Of a DNA stretch of 64,000 bases, positions 9,779 through 17,192 are shown in pieces. Position 1 is the first letter of the stretch. Every line of letters starts with the position of its first letter. This DNA is from Anaerosolibacter carboniphilus (GTDB lineage: Bacteria; Bacillota; Clostridia; Peptostreptococcales; Thermotaleaceae): contig NZ_JACHEN010000007.1 of assembly GCF_014205875.1 (NCBI RefSeq), positions 101,143 to 165,142 on the forward strand, in the 5' to 3' direction. Both the position numbers and the translations under genes were made by a program. Below the pieces are notes generated by a model. The model saw only the letters and a list, made by a program, of their open reading frames with translations. It did no database searches and had not been told where the DNA came from.

Positions 9779-10489
9779 ATGGATGGACAGAAAAAGATTT
9801 TGATAATTGACGATGAACACATGATCACGGATGTAGTGAGAAGCTACTTGGAGCACAGTGAGTTTAGCGTTCATGTGGAGCATAATGGAAAGGAAGGATT
9901 AAAGGCATTTAGGGATGTTAAACCAGACCTGGTAGTGCTGGATCTCATGCTCCCAGATTTATCGGGAGAAGAGATCTGTAAAGAGATCAGAAGGAGTTCA
10001 CGGACACCGATTATCATGTTAACTGCAAAGGTTGAAGAAGAAGATATATTGACAGGTCTAGACATTGGTGCTGATGACTATATGACGAAGCCCTTTAGCG
10101 GGAAGCAATTAGTAGGAAGGGTGAAAGCAGTCTTAAGACGAACAGAGAGCGACCCAGTACCCCTTTTTAATATAATGACCTTTAATGATGGAGACTTAGA
10201 AATTAATCTGATAAACAATGAAGTTAGAAAAAAAGGGGAATTGATAAAACTAACGCCCAGTGAATATAAGATACTCCTTTCGTTGGTAAAGTACCCGAAT
10301 AAAACCTATACTCGGGATGAACTGATTTATGTTGCATTGGGGGAAGATTTTGAAGGGTATGATCGGATTATCGATACACATATAAAGAAGCTAAGGCAGA
10401 AGGTGGAAGACGATCTAAAGAACCCTAAGTATATTCAAACCGTCCATGGATTTGGATATAAGTTTGGAGGCGGAAAGAATGAAGCATAA
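9779..10489 (+). CDS. OmpR-family response regulator, pair 1
   Basis: 236 residues: a receiver domain with acidic pocket DD11-12, phosphoacceptor D55 (VVLDLMLPD), T/S in MLTAK and K in TKPFS, then a winged-helix DNA-binding domain ending HTHIKKLRQKV...GFGYKF. It overlaps the kinase gene by 11 bases, so the two are coupled. It is about 60% similar by eye to the regulator at 56430. A tandem TCTTCACAAAA-type repeat 27 bases after the kinase gene, in front of the glycosyltransferase, is a plausible target. Signal unknown. Confidence 0.93.
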   Translation: MDGQKKILIIDDEHMITDVVRSYLEHSEFSVHVEHNGKEGLKAFRDVKPDLVVLDLMLPDLSGEEICKEIRRSSRTPIIMLTAKVEEEDILTGLDIGADDYMTKPFSGKQLVGRVKAVLRRTESDPVPLFNIMTFNDGDLEINLINNEVRKKGELIKLTPSEYKILLSLVKYPNKTYTRDELIYVALGEDFEGYDRIIDTHIKKLRQKVEDDLKNPKYIQTVHGFGYKFGGGKNEA

Positions 10490-11861
10490 ATTGAGGACAA
10501 AGCTATCCATCACCCATGGGATCATTACTTTAGCTACTATTACGATTATTGTATTATTATCTAATTTGCTAGTGGATAAACAATTTATTGGTTTTGTAAA
10601 AGACAGTAATCAAAGAAAGATCGATAATATTGTTCATGATATTATGCATCAGTATCATGAAGAATGGAACATAAAGAAGATCGAAGAGACAAGCCTAAGA
10701 GCATTGGAAGATGGTTTGGTTATATCTATCGTTGATTCTACTGGAAAGATTATATATGATACTGAAAAAGCTACTAAAAAGAAGATAGAAGAATTATTAA
10801 GTCCTATCAATCGTAATATGAGAGAGCATTTTCACTCTTGGAGAGGTGAATTAGAGACAAAAAGAATTTCCTTAGCACATGGACACGAGAACACTGGGGA
10901 ATTAATTATAACCTACTATGGACCGTTCTATTTTACTGAGAGAGATTCGAGCTTTATCCGTTCTTTACATGATGTATTAAACATTACTAGAATTATTTCT
11001 GTAATTTGCGCTCTAATTCTAGGGTTTGTTATCGCAAAACAGATTAGTAATCCTATAACAAAGGCCATACAGGTCACAAAAGAAATTGCGAAAGGAAATT
11101 TAAAGGAACGAATCCGTGTGAAATCTGATATGGTCGAGATAAAAGAATTATCAGATTCGGTTAATTTACTTGCGAGTACATTAGAAGAACAAGAAGGCAT
11201 AAGAAAAAGAATTGTAGCAGATGTTTCTCACGAATTAAGAACGCCATTATCTGCGATTCAAATTAACATGGAGGCCTTGGTAGATGGCGTGCTTCAACCT
11301 ACCCATGGAAGGCTTGAGGGAATATATAAAGAAGTTCTTAGGGTGAATCGCCTGGTAGGCGACCTGACTAAACTAGCAAAGTATGAGAGCCGAATAGAGA
11401 AAATAAATAATAGAAAATTTAATATTAAGAAGGTTATTGAATCTATTGTCACGACTTTTGAAACGGAAATTCAAAGAAAAAGTCTAGCTGTCACCGTAAG
11501 GAGTGGTGTCCAGGAGATTTTTGGTGATGAAGACAAACTTAGTCAAGTGATCGTAAATATTCTCTCAAATAGTGTTAAATACAGTAAGGAATCAGGGTCT
11601 ATAACTATAGAAACAGCAGAACAAGAAAATAACTTTGTGATAAAAATCCGGGATGAGGGTATTGGAATACCAGCTGAGGATTTACCATATATTTTTGAGA
11701 GATTTTATCGCGTAGATAAATCGAGGGATAAAGCCACAGGAGGATCAGGCATTGGCCTTACGATTACAAAGGAAATCATTGAGGCCCATGGAGGGACAAT
11801 TACTTTGGATAGTAAGTTAGGCGAAGGTACTGAAACCACTATTGTATTACCGAAACAATAA
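10479..11861 (+). CDS. Membrane sensor histidine kinase, pair 1
   Basis: 460 residues. TM1 is near residues 10-30, followed by an extracytoplasmic domain of about 145 residues and TM2 near 175-195. HAMP comes next, then HisKA with the phosphorylated His in DVSHELRTPLS, and HATPase with N box NILSNSVKYS, DEGIGIP and GGSGIGL. ATG 10479 overlaps the regulator and has GGAGGCGG upstream. The sensor ends with HENTGELIITYYGPFYF, closely resembling the kinase at 57136 (HYGPFYFSEHD), so pairs 1 and 3 are paralogues. No Met/His cluster like that of pair 2 is seen. Confidence 0.92.
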   Translation: MKHKLRTKLSITHGIITLATITIIVLLSNLLVDKQFIGFVKDSNQRKIDNIVHDIMHQYHEEWNIKKIEETSLRALEDGLVISIVDSTGKIIYDTEKATKKKIEELLSPINRNMREHFHSWRGELETKRISLAHGHENTGELIITYYGPFYFTERDSSFIRSLHDVLNITRIISVICALILGFVIAKQISNPITKAIQVTKEIAKGNLKERIRVKSDMVEIKELSDSVNLLASTLEEQEGIRKRIVADVSHELRTPLSAIQINMEALVDGVLQPTHGRLEGIYKEVLRVNRLVGDLTKLAKYESRIEKINNRKFNIKKVIESIVTTFETEIQRKSLAVTVRSGVQEIFGDEDKLSQVIVNILSNSVKYSKESGSITIETAEQENNFVIKIRDEGIGIPAEDLPYIFERFYRVDKSRDKATGGSGIGLTITKEIIEAHGGTITLDSKLGEGTETTIVLPKQ

Positions 11862-11887
11862 TAACAAAATAGAATTTTCTTCATTTC

Positions 11888-11909
11888 TCTTCACAAAATC
11901 TTCACAAGA
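11888..11909 (+). promoter_or_regulatory. Tandem 11-bp repeat, likely OmpR-type regulator box
   Basis: TCTTCACAAAA (11888-11898) followed immediately by TCTTCACAAGA (11899-11909). Head-to-tail 11-bp repeats are the usual binding geometry of OmpR/PhoB regulators. It lies between the pair 1 kinase and the glycosyltransferase, 63 bases before the latter's start. Regulator pair 1 is the obvious candidate, by proximity only. Confidence 0.55.
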
Positions 11910-11972
11910 AGTTCGTAGTATTAAACCATAAAGAACAGACAACTTGTGAAATTGTATAAGGAGAGATGATAG

Positions 11973-12710
11973 ATGAAGAGACCAGCCATATCTTTAATTA
12001 TACCTGCATATAACGAAGAGAAAAGAATTTATAATACATTGTTATCGGTAAGCAAAGCAGCAAGACTTTTTGAAGTAGAAACAAATGAGAAAATAGAGAT
12101 TATTGTGGTTGATAACAATTCAAAGGATCGAACAGCAGAAATAGCCCAGATATTTGGCGTAAGAATCGTGCAGGAAGAACGTCATATCATATCTGCAGTA
12201 AGAAATACTGGGGCTAAAGCTGCTCAGGGTGATATATTGTGCTTCTTGGATGCAGATAGCGAGGTGAGTGAGAACATATTTAATTTGGTTTACCAAGCTA
12301 TGCAGACAGGGGAGTATATCGGTGGTGGTGCAAAAATGAAGTTAGATCAGGATGGATTATTCTATAAAGGACTGTCCTTCGGATCGCTTGTGATGTCTTA
12401 CATCACAGGAGTAAGTGCAGTATTGATCTATACAAAACGGGAAACCTTTGAGAAGCTTGGTGGGTTTGATGAGAAGTATTATGCAGGGGAAGACTTGAAA
12501 TTCATATTTAACCTTCGGAAAGAAGGAAAGAGACTAGGAAAGCAGTTTAAAAATATCTACAATGGATATGTAGTAACATCTGCAAGAAAGTTTAATGCCA
12601 TGAGTTTAAAAGATATCACCTTGTTTGCTAGACTGCTTGTCAATAATAGGATGATGACGAATCCAGAATACTGCTATACATGGTATGATTTAAGTAAACG
12701 GGGAGAGTAA
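11973..12710 (+). CDS. Family 2 glycosyltransferase
   Basis: 245 residues of GT-A fold. The N-terminal SLIIPAYNEEKRIYNTL and VVDNNSKDRT form the nucleotide-sugar pocket, CFLDADSEV is the DxD-like metal site, and GGFDEKYYAGEDL is the acceptor-side ED motif. It transfers a sugar from a nucleotide donor to an unknown lipid or polymer. No TM helices are obvious. RBS AAGGAGAG precedes ATG 11973. The tandem regulator box upstream suggests induction by pair 1, i.e. an envelope response. A decayed copy of its last 31 codons lies 450 bases downstream. Confidence 0.88.
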   Translation: MKRPAISLIIPAYNEEKRIYNTLLSVSKAARLFEVETNEKIEIIVVDNNSKDRTAEIAQIFGVRIVQEERHIISAVRNTGAKAAQGDILCFLDADSEVSENIFNLVYQAMQTGEYIGGGAKMKLDQDGLFYKGLSFGSLVMSYITGVSAVLIYTKRETFEKLGGFDEKYYAGEDLKFIFNLRKEGKRLGKQFKNIYNGYVVTSARKFNAMSLKDITLFARLLVNNRMMTNPEYCYTWYDLSKRGE

Positions 12711-12862
12711 GAAGAAAGTTAATTGTATGCGATTGCTTTAAGATCTCTTACGAAGTGGAATATATGTGAATAAAATTATGCTAAGCCTACCTTTGTATTT
12801 TCTAAACCTTAAATCTTGTAAATTTATTAATCAACGGGATTGGAGAACCATAGGATAAAAAA

Positions 12863-12879
12863 TGGCACAAAAATTGCAA
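12863..12879 (+). promoter_or_regulatory. Sigma-54 promoter (-24/-12)
   Basis: TGGCACAAAAATTGCA has GG at 12864-12865 and GC at 12876-12877, the obligatory 10-base spacing. Transcription should start near 12889, 33 bases before the small Cys/His gene. Confidence 0.8.
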
Positions 12880-12921
12880 TGATTCTAGTTCGCGTTTTAT
12901 TATATTAGAGGAGGTGTCTAT

Positions 12922-13089
12922 ATGGGCTGTTGTGGTGGAGGTCATCAAAATCATCATTCAACTAGAAATCAAACAAATAATGAGATGAAACACCAAAATC
13001 ATCATCAAGAAAAAAATACTTTTTCTGCTTATTTACCTATGTTTGTAGTGCTAGGACTTGGATTGGCAGTACTGTATTTCTTTAAGTAA
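12922..13089 (+). CDS. Small Cys/His-rich single-TM protein
   Basis: 55 residues beginning MGCCGGGHQNHHS, then a His/Asn/Gln-rich stretch (KHQNHHQEKN) and one C-terminal TM helix (YLPMFVVLGLGLAVLYFF). The CC and HH clusters suggest metal binding on one membrane face; no known family is recognised with certainty. RBS GGAGGTG, ATG 12922. It is preceded by a sigma-54 promoter and followed by its own terminator, so it is a monocistronic member of the sigma-54 set. It resembles the 29845 protein (GGGCCGGHHHH) in composition but with reversed topology. Confidence 0.75.
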   Translation: MGCCGGGHQNHHSTRNQTNNEMKHQNHHQEKNTFSAYLPMFVVLGLGLAVLYFFK

Positions 13090-13090
13090 T

Positions 13091-13131
13091 CGAGTAGGAG
13101 CTGAATAATTATTCAGCTCCTACTCGGTTTC
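13091..13131 (+). terminator. Terminator of the Cys/His-rich gene
   Basis: A perfect 36-base palindrome at 13091-13126 (arm CGAGTAGGAGCTGAATAA) directly after the stop, followed by GTTT. Likely bidirectional. Confidence 0.75.
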
Positions 13132-13165
13132 AAAGTTTAGTGGGCATATATCAAATCGAATATAT

Positions 13166-13258
13166 GGCAATCTTACTTTATTTGCTAGATTGCTTCTTAA
13201 TAATAGGATGATGACAAATCTAGAATATGGCTATACTTGGTATGATTTAAGTAAATGA
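13166..13258 (+). pseudogene. Duplicated 3' fragment of the glycosyltransferase gene
   Basis: 31 codons in frame (LTLFARLLLNNRMMTN, then GYTWYDLSK and TGA) align with the last codons of the gene ending at 12710 (from 12615), at roughly 85% nucleotide identity. It has no start or RBS. In the parent, the codon after DLSK is CGG; here it is TGA. It is a remnant of a tandem copy, possibly left when the small sigma-54 gene was inserted between. Confidence 0.8.
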
Positions 13259-13325
13259 GGAGAATGGCTAAGCGGTGGAAATACGTATAAGTGAAAAAGT
13301 AAAGAAAAGTTTATTTCATAAAGAC

Positions 13326-13356
13326 AAAAAGCCACTTTCATGATGTGGCTTTTTAC
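13326..13356 (+). terminator. Rho-independent hairpin after the glycosyltransferase remnant
   Basis: AAAAAGCCAC (13326-13335) pairs with GTGGCTTTTT (13345-13354). The A-rich and T-rich flanks make it usable in both directions. Confidence 0.7.
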
Positions 13357-13515
13357 ATTATTTAGGTGCCTTCATATCTATAGCAGCTTATTGAGGATAA
13401 AATCTATTTATACTGTAGTTCAATCACAAGACTTGTTTTATGGATAGATATGAAACATAAAAGAGACAAATTTAGAAAGCAAGGAATATATTGAATATGG
13501 AAGGGGTTGGTATCG

Positions 13516-14241
13516 TTGAAGAGACCTTTGGTTATTGCCCATAGAGGTGCATCGGGAGATGCTCCTGAGAATACACTTGCTGCCTATAAAAAGGCATTAG
13601 ATTTTGGAGCTGATGGCATTGAGATAGATATACATTTAAGTAAAGATGGACGTTTAATCGTATGTCATGATGAGAAAGTGGATCGAACAACAGATGGAAA
13701 AGGTCTTATAAACGACATGACACTGCGGGAGATAAAAAGATTAGATGCTGGTAGCTGGTATGGGGAAGCCTATCGGGGAGAAAAGATTCTTGTGCTAGAG
13801 GAAGTACTAGATCTTTTAAGAGAGAAAGATATTCTATTAAATATTGAATTAAAAAATGGAATTATTCCCTATAGACAGTTGGAAGAAAAAGTGCTCCAGC
13901 GAATTAAAGACTATCGTATGAAAGAGAAAATTATTATCTCTTCGTTTAATCACACTAGCCTAATGAAAATAAAACAATTAAATCAATCAATAAAAACGGG
14001 TGTCTTGTATGTGGCAGCTCTTGTAGAGCCATGGGAATATGCTAAAAAAATAAAAGCGGATGCGCTCCATCCGTTATTCTATAATATTAGACCCGAACTC
14101 GTTAGAAACTGTCGACAAAGCAGCATAGATATTAATACTTTTGTCGTAAATGAGGCAATAGAACTTTCGCTAATTTCAAAATTAGGTGTATCAGGAATTA
14201 TAACCAACTATCCTGATCGAGCCAGACGAATTATTGGGTGA
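13516..14241 (+). CDS. Glycerophosphodiester phosphodiesterase
   Basis: 241 residues of the GDPD TIM-barrel family, hydrolysing glycerophosphodiesters to glycerol-3-phosphate and an alcohol. Catalytic HRGASGDAPENT, metal-binding IEIDIHLSKDG and VCHDEKVDRTTDG, and LNIELK are all present. No signal peptide, so it is cytoplasmic. I chose TTG 13516, with AAGGGG 9 bases upstream; an in-frame TTG at 13507 overlaps the RBS. It likely recycles phospholipid head groups. It shows no specific link to the metal genes around it. Confidence 0.93.
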   Translation: MKRPLVIAHRGASGDAPENTLAAYKKALDFGADGIEIDIHLSKDGRLIVCHDEKVDRTTDGKGLINDMTLREIKRLDAGSWYGEAYRGEKILVLEEVLDLLREKDILLNIELKNGIIPYRQLEEKVLQRIKDYRMKEKIIISSFNHTSLMKIKQLNQSIKTGVLYVAALVEPWEYAKKIKADALHPLFYNIRPELVRNCRQSSIDINTFVVNEAIELSLISKLGVSGIITNYPDRARRIIG

Positions 14242-14390
14242 TTATGTTAAGGGGGCAAAACTATTAATAGATATTGATTATCAGGAAGAATCAGTTCTTA
14301 TACTAATGAGCTAGATAAGATGAACCCCTATATATCAAAGAGAATTTTGGAAGTGTAAATATATAAAATAGAAATAAGGGGGAAATATGA

Positions 14391-14786
14391 ATGCCTGAGC
14401 ATATTCCAGAACATTCTCATATGGAGTATGGGAACTATGATCAAATGATGATGTATCATATGATGCATCACGAACAACTTATAAGAACAATTCAAGATTG
14501 TGAGGTAATTTGCGAACACATGATTGCCTATTTAAAACACATGCCTGATGTTCATACGAGAGTAGTCCAACTGCATCTATTACGCGATTGTGCAGATATA
14601 TGCGGATTAACTGCTAAATATATCGCACGTAACAGCACTTTTGCAAAGCATATTGCAAATATTTGTGTCTGTATTTGTGAAGTGTGTGGTGGAGAGTGCG
14701 CAAGATTTTCAGATCCTAAATCACAAAACTGCGCGAGGGTTTGCCTACATTGCGCACAACAATGTCGTGCATTTGTTATGATGTAA
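14391..14786 (+). CDS. DUF326 four-helix Cys-rich copper-storage-like protein (Csp family)
   Basis: 131 residues. The start is His/Met-rich (MPEHIPEHSHMEYGN, MMMYHMMHHEQ). A helical bundle follows with about a dozen cysteines spaced CxxxC or CxxC (DCEVICEHM, RDCADICGL, CVCICEVCGGEC, CARVCLHCAQQC). This is the DUF326/Csp signature, whose characterised members store many Cu(I) ions inside a four-helix bundle. No signal peptide, so cytosolic storage is expected. ATG 14391 follows AAGGGGGAAA; the upstream ATG 14386 hits a stop after two codons. The neighbourhood supports a copper role. Confidence 0.88.
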   Translation: MPEHIPEHSHMEYGNYDQMMMYHMMHHEQLIRTIQDCEVICEHMIAYLKHMPDVHTRVVQLHLLRDCADICGLTAKYIARNSTFAKHIANICVCICEVCGGECARFSDPKSQNCARVCLHCAQQCRAFVMM

Positions 14787-14872
14787 TACCATTGTGAAGT
14801 TGTTAGTAAGTTATTCTCATAAAAGAGAATATAATAAGAATAATTATTATGAATAAAATATGGGTGATGTTC

Positions 14873-14912
14873 AATCAAAGGCTACCAAGGATATGGCAGC
14901 CTTTGATTCTTG
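14873..14912 (+). terminator. Terminator downstream of the DUF326 gene
   Basis: AATCAAAGGCT (14873-14883) pairs with AGCCTTTGATT (14898-14908), followed by CTTGTT. The remaining bases to 15139 hold no gene. Confidence 0.7.
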
Positions 14913-15139
14913 TTAATTGATATTTTAATATTCTACATTCTACGAATTTTTAAGCCTAGCAATCATACTGCTAGGGGGCTGTCCATTACTAGATTGAAGA
15001 AAGTTTGTAGAATATTAAAATTTGAGAAACAAATACTAAACTTGAAATATCTTGTTCGCATACTAAAAATTTCACTCTTGAATTTGAGTAGGAAGCATTT
15101 AATATTTTAAAGTATTTTAAGGAAAGAGGATGATTATAT

Positions 15140-16540
15140 ATGAAGTGGCTTGCCATAATACCTCCGTTGATAACTATCATAATAACCTTTAAGACAAAAA
15201 AGCTGATACCTGCTTTGTTTGCAGGAGTAGTAGTAGGTGCGTTTTTACATACAAGGTCCCTGTTCAATGGTATCACTGCTATCGGTGGTTATATTATTGA
15301 TGCTGTTGTCAGTGAGGACAGTGCATATACCCTTGGTTTTCTAATTGCTTTTGGTGCACTTGCAGACCTCATTGAGATGGCTGGTGGCATATCCGGTTTT
15401 AGTGATCGGGTCGGTAAATGGATAAAAGGCGAAAAAGGAGTCTTTGCATGGGCTTGGTTTCTAAGTTTGTTTACCTTTTTCGATAGTTCTTTTCATACCA
15501 TTGCTGTAGGAACCATGCTAAGTCCTATACTGCAAAAGGTAAAGGGTTCAAAAGAAAAATTTGCCTTCATTCTTTCTGTAACAAGTCTACAGCTTATTTT
15601 GTTAATTCCTATTGCTACAGCCTATTTAGGGTATATGGTGGGACTCGTTACGAATAATATCAAAGGTAAAGGAATACCTGGAAGTGCGTATACAATTGTA
15701 GTAAAGAGTGTATTATGGAATTTTTTCTCTTGGTCTATGATTTTGATTGCCGTTGGTGTTACTATATTTGGATTAGGGTTTGGCAAATTTAGAATAGGAA
15801 AGACAATGGAAGAGGAAGATGAATTTACCAAAGGCCATATAGAGAAGGAAGCAGGCACTGGTAAACTGATAGAAGAATACCCGAAAAAAAGTTCAAATCT
15901 TTTGGTTCCTGTGGTGATATTACTTATAAGTACTGTGTTCTTCTTTTGGTGGACAGGAAGAAAAGATGCGACAACATTTTTTGGAGCAATCAGTGCCGCC
16001 AAGTTTAATGTCTCGATTTTTGCAGGTATTATGCTGACCTTGTTTATTACAAGTATATACTTCTTGTTTCAGAAAATTAGTCTCGCTGAAATAGAAGCCC
16101 ACATCATCATAGGTGCTGAAAAGGTCGTTTCTCTACTCATTATATTGGTTCTAAGCTGGGCACTGACAATCGTTACAGAAGAATTAGGATTTAATAAGCT
16201 AATCAGTGAAGGTTTCATAAAGAGTATTCCTAAAATGTTGATACCATCGGTACTGTTTTTAATAGCTGGAGTTATAGCTTATACGATTGGATCATCATGG
16301 GCTACTTGGGCACTGATTATGCCTTTAGCAGTGAATTTTGCCTTAAATTCTGGTGTCAATATCGAAATCATGGTAGGGACAGTATGGGCTGGAGGTGCTG
16401 TAGCAGATGTAATATCGCCTCTATCCTCACAAATGGCGGATACTTCTTTTGGAGAGCACTTAAGCACTTCTTTTCCTTATGTTATTGCAGGGGTTATCCT
16501 ATCTTTAGTAGGCTATTTAGTCGTAGGGTTTATAGCTTAA
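15140..16540 (+). CDS. NhaC-type Na+/H+ antiporter family protein
   Basis: 466 residues with about ten to eleven TM helices. Features are the N-terminal PALFAGVVVGAFLH, the polar intramembrane FTFFDSSFHTIAVGTM and GSSWATWALIMPLAVNFA helix breaks, and AGGAVADVISPLSSQMADTS. These are conserved in NhaC/MleN-like ion antiporters. A hydrophilic loop of about 35 residues lies near residues 215-250. RBS AAGGAAAGAGG precedes ATG 15140. The exchanged substrate may be Na+, or an organic acid as in MleN. It is transcribed alone and is not obviously part of the metal regulon. Confidence 0.82.
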   Translation: MKWLAIIPPLITIIITFKTKKLIPALFAGVVVGAFLHTRSLFNGITAIGGYIIDAVVSEDSAYTLGFLIAFGALADLIEMAGGISGFSDRVGKWIKGEKGVFAWAWFLSLFTFFDSSFHTIAVGTMLSPILQKVKGSKEKFAFILSVTSLQLILLIPIATAYLGYMVGLVTNNIKGKGIPGSAYTIVVKSVLWNFFSWSMILIAVGVTIFGLGFGKFRIGKTMEEEDEFTKGHIEKEAGTGKLIEEYPKKSSNLLVPVVILLISTVFFFWWTGRKDATTFFGAISAAKFNVSIFAGIMLTLFITSIYFLFQKISLAEIEAHIIIGAEKVVSLLIILVLSWALTIVTEELGFNKLISEGFIKSIPKMLIPSVLFLIAGVIAYTIGSSWATWALIMPLAVNFALNSGVNIEIMVGTVWAGGAVADVISPLSSQMADTSFGEHLSTSFPYVIAGVILSLVGYLVVGFIA

Positions 16541-16754
16541 ATAAATATGTAGCAAATGCCAATGGGCCTGTACCAAATAATACACTACAGCAAGTAAAAA
16601 TATGTTTAAACGTGTGAAAAGATTAGGAAAATAAACTAAAGAAACTATATTTATAACCTTTATTCAATAAATGATATAGTAAAACGGGACTTAGCACTAG
16701 AGTTTTATGAAAAAGTTTCAGAAGGATATAGATTAACAAAAATCAAATTTAAAA
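16541..16754 (+). other. Intergenic stretch, no gene seen
   Basis: AT-rich, with stops in all frames and no ribosome site followed by a sensible frame. It may hold the activator sites for the sigma-54 promoter at 16755. Confidence 0.4.
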
Positions 16755-16772
16755 TTGGCATTATAATTGCAT
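16755..16772 (+). promoter_or_regulatory. Sigma-54 promoter (-24/-12) of a candidate small RNA
   Basis: TTGGCATTATAATTGCAT has GG at 16757-16758 and GC at 16769-16770 with exact 10-base spacing. The expected start is near 16782. Confidence 0.78.
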
Positions 16773-16781
16773 GAATATTAT

Positions 16782-16866
16782 ACGGAGAGAGAGATTTAAG
16801 GTTCCCCCCTTAAAACGTCAAACTCTTTATAGCTAGTGGGCCCCCACTAGCTATAGTTATTTTTAA
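16782..16866 (+). ncRNA. Candidate sigma-54-dependent small RNA, about 85 nt
   Basis: The transcript would run from about 16782 to the T-run after a strong hairpin (TATAGCTAGTGG with CCACTAGCTATA, then GTTATTTTT). No start codon follows the purine-rich GGAGAGAGAG at 16784-16793; ATT TAA comes next. A single-stranded GGTTCCCCCCTTAAAA at about 16800-16815 is complementary to G-rich ribosome sites. That is the sort of C-rich seed many Firmicute sRNAs use. Promoter and terminator are read directly; the RNA and its targets are inferred. Confidence 0.55.
16828..16865 (+). terminator. Terminator of the candidate small RNA
   Basis: TATAGCTAGTGG and CCACTAGCTATA pair across a GC-rich loop, followed by GTTATTTTT. 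One of the strongest hairpins in the window. Confidence 0.8.
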
Positions 16867-17053
16867 TGGTTTGATTGGGTAGACTATGATTAGAAAAAGT
16901 AAAATAAGTACTTGAAAGTTAGGTAATCAGGGTTGAATGAGTAAAATGTATATTATTAACCATAATGTAAGTACTAGTAATTTAAATACAAGTGGATATG
17001 AGAAAAGGCTGTGCGTGGGCGAAAATATTTTTGATAATTATATAAAAAACATG

Positions 17054-17112
17054 TTGACAAAACCTGAAAGCAAATATATTATAAAATTAATATACCCAAC
17101 GGGGGTATGGTA
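17054..17112 (+). promoter_or_regulatory. copA promoter with CsoR-type operator
   Basis: The -35 TTGACA (17054-17059) and -10 TATTAT (17077-17082) are 17 bases apart. The pseudo-palindrome TATACCCAACGGGGGTATGG begins at 17091, at the expected start point. TACCC...GGGTA with a GC-rich centre is the established CsoR operator form in Firmicutes. csoR is the third gene of this unit, giving autoregulated Cu-inducible control. Confidence 0.85.
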
Positions 17113-17192
17113 CACGAGGCGCCGATTAGAAAAATTTCAGCAAAATATTTCTAGGCAATTTATTTTATAAGTATTTAAAGGGAGTGAAAACG

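Noticed and set aside
16937..17170. 77-codon open frame upstream of copA
   Set aside because: It runs straight through the copA promoter and CsoR operator, has no RBS and no recognisable motif.
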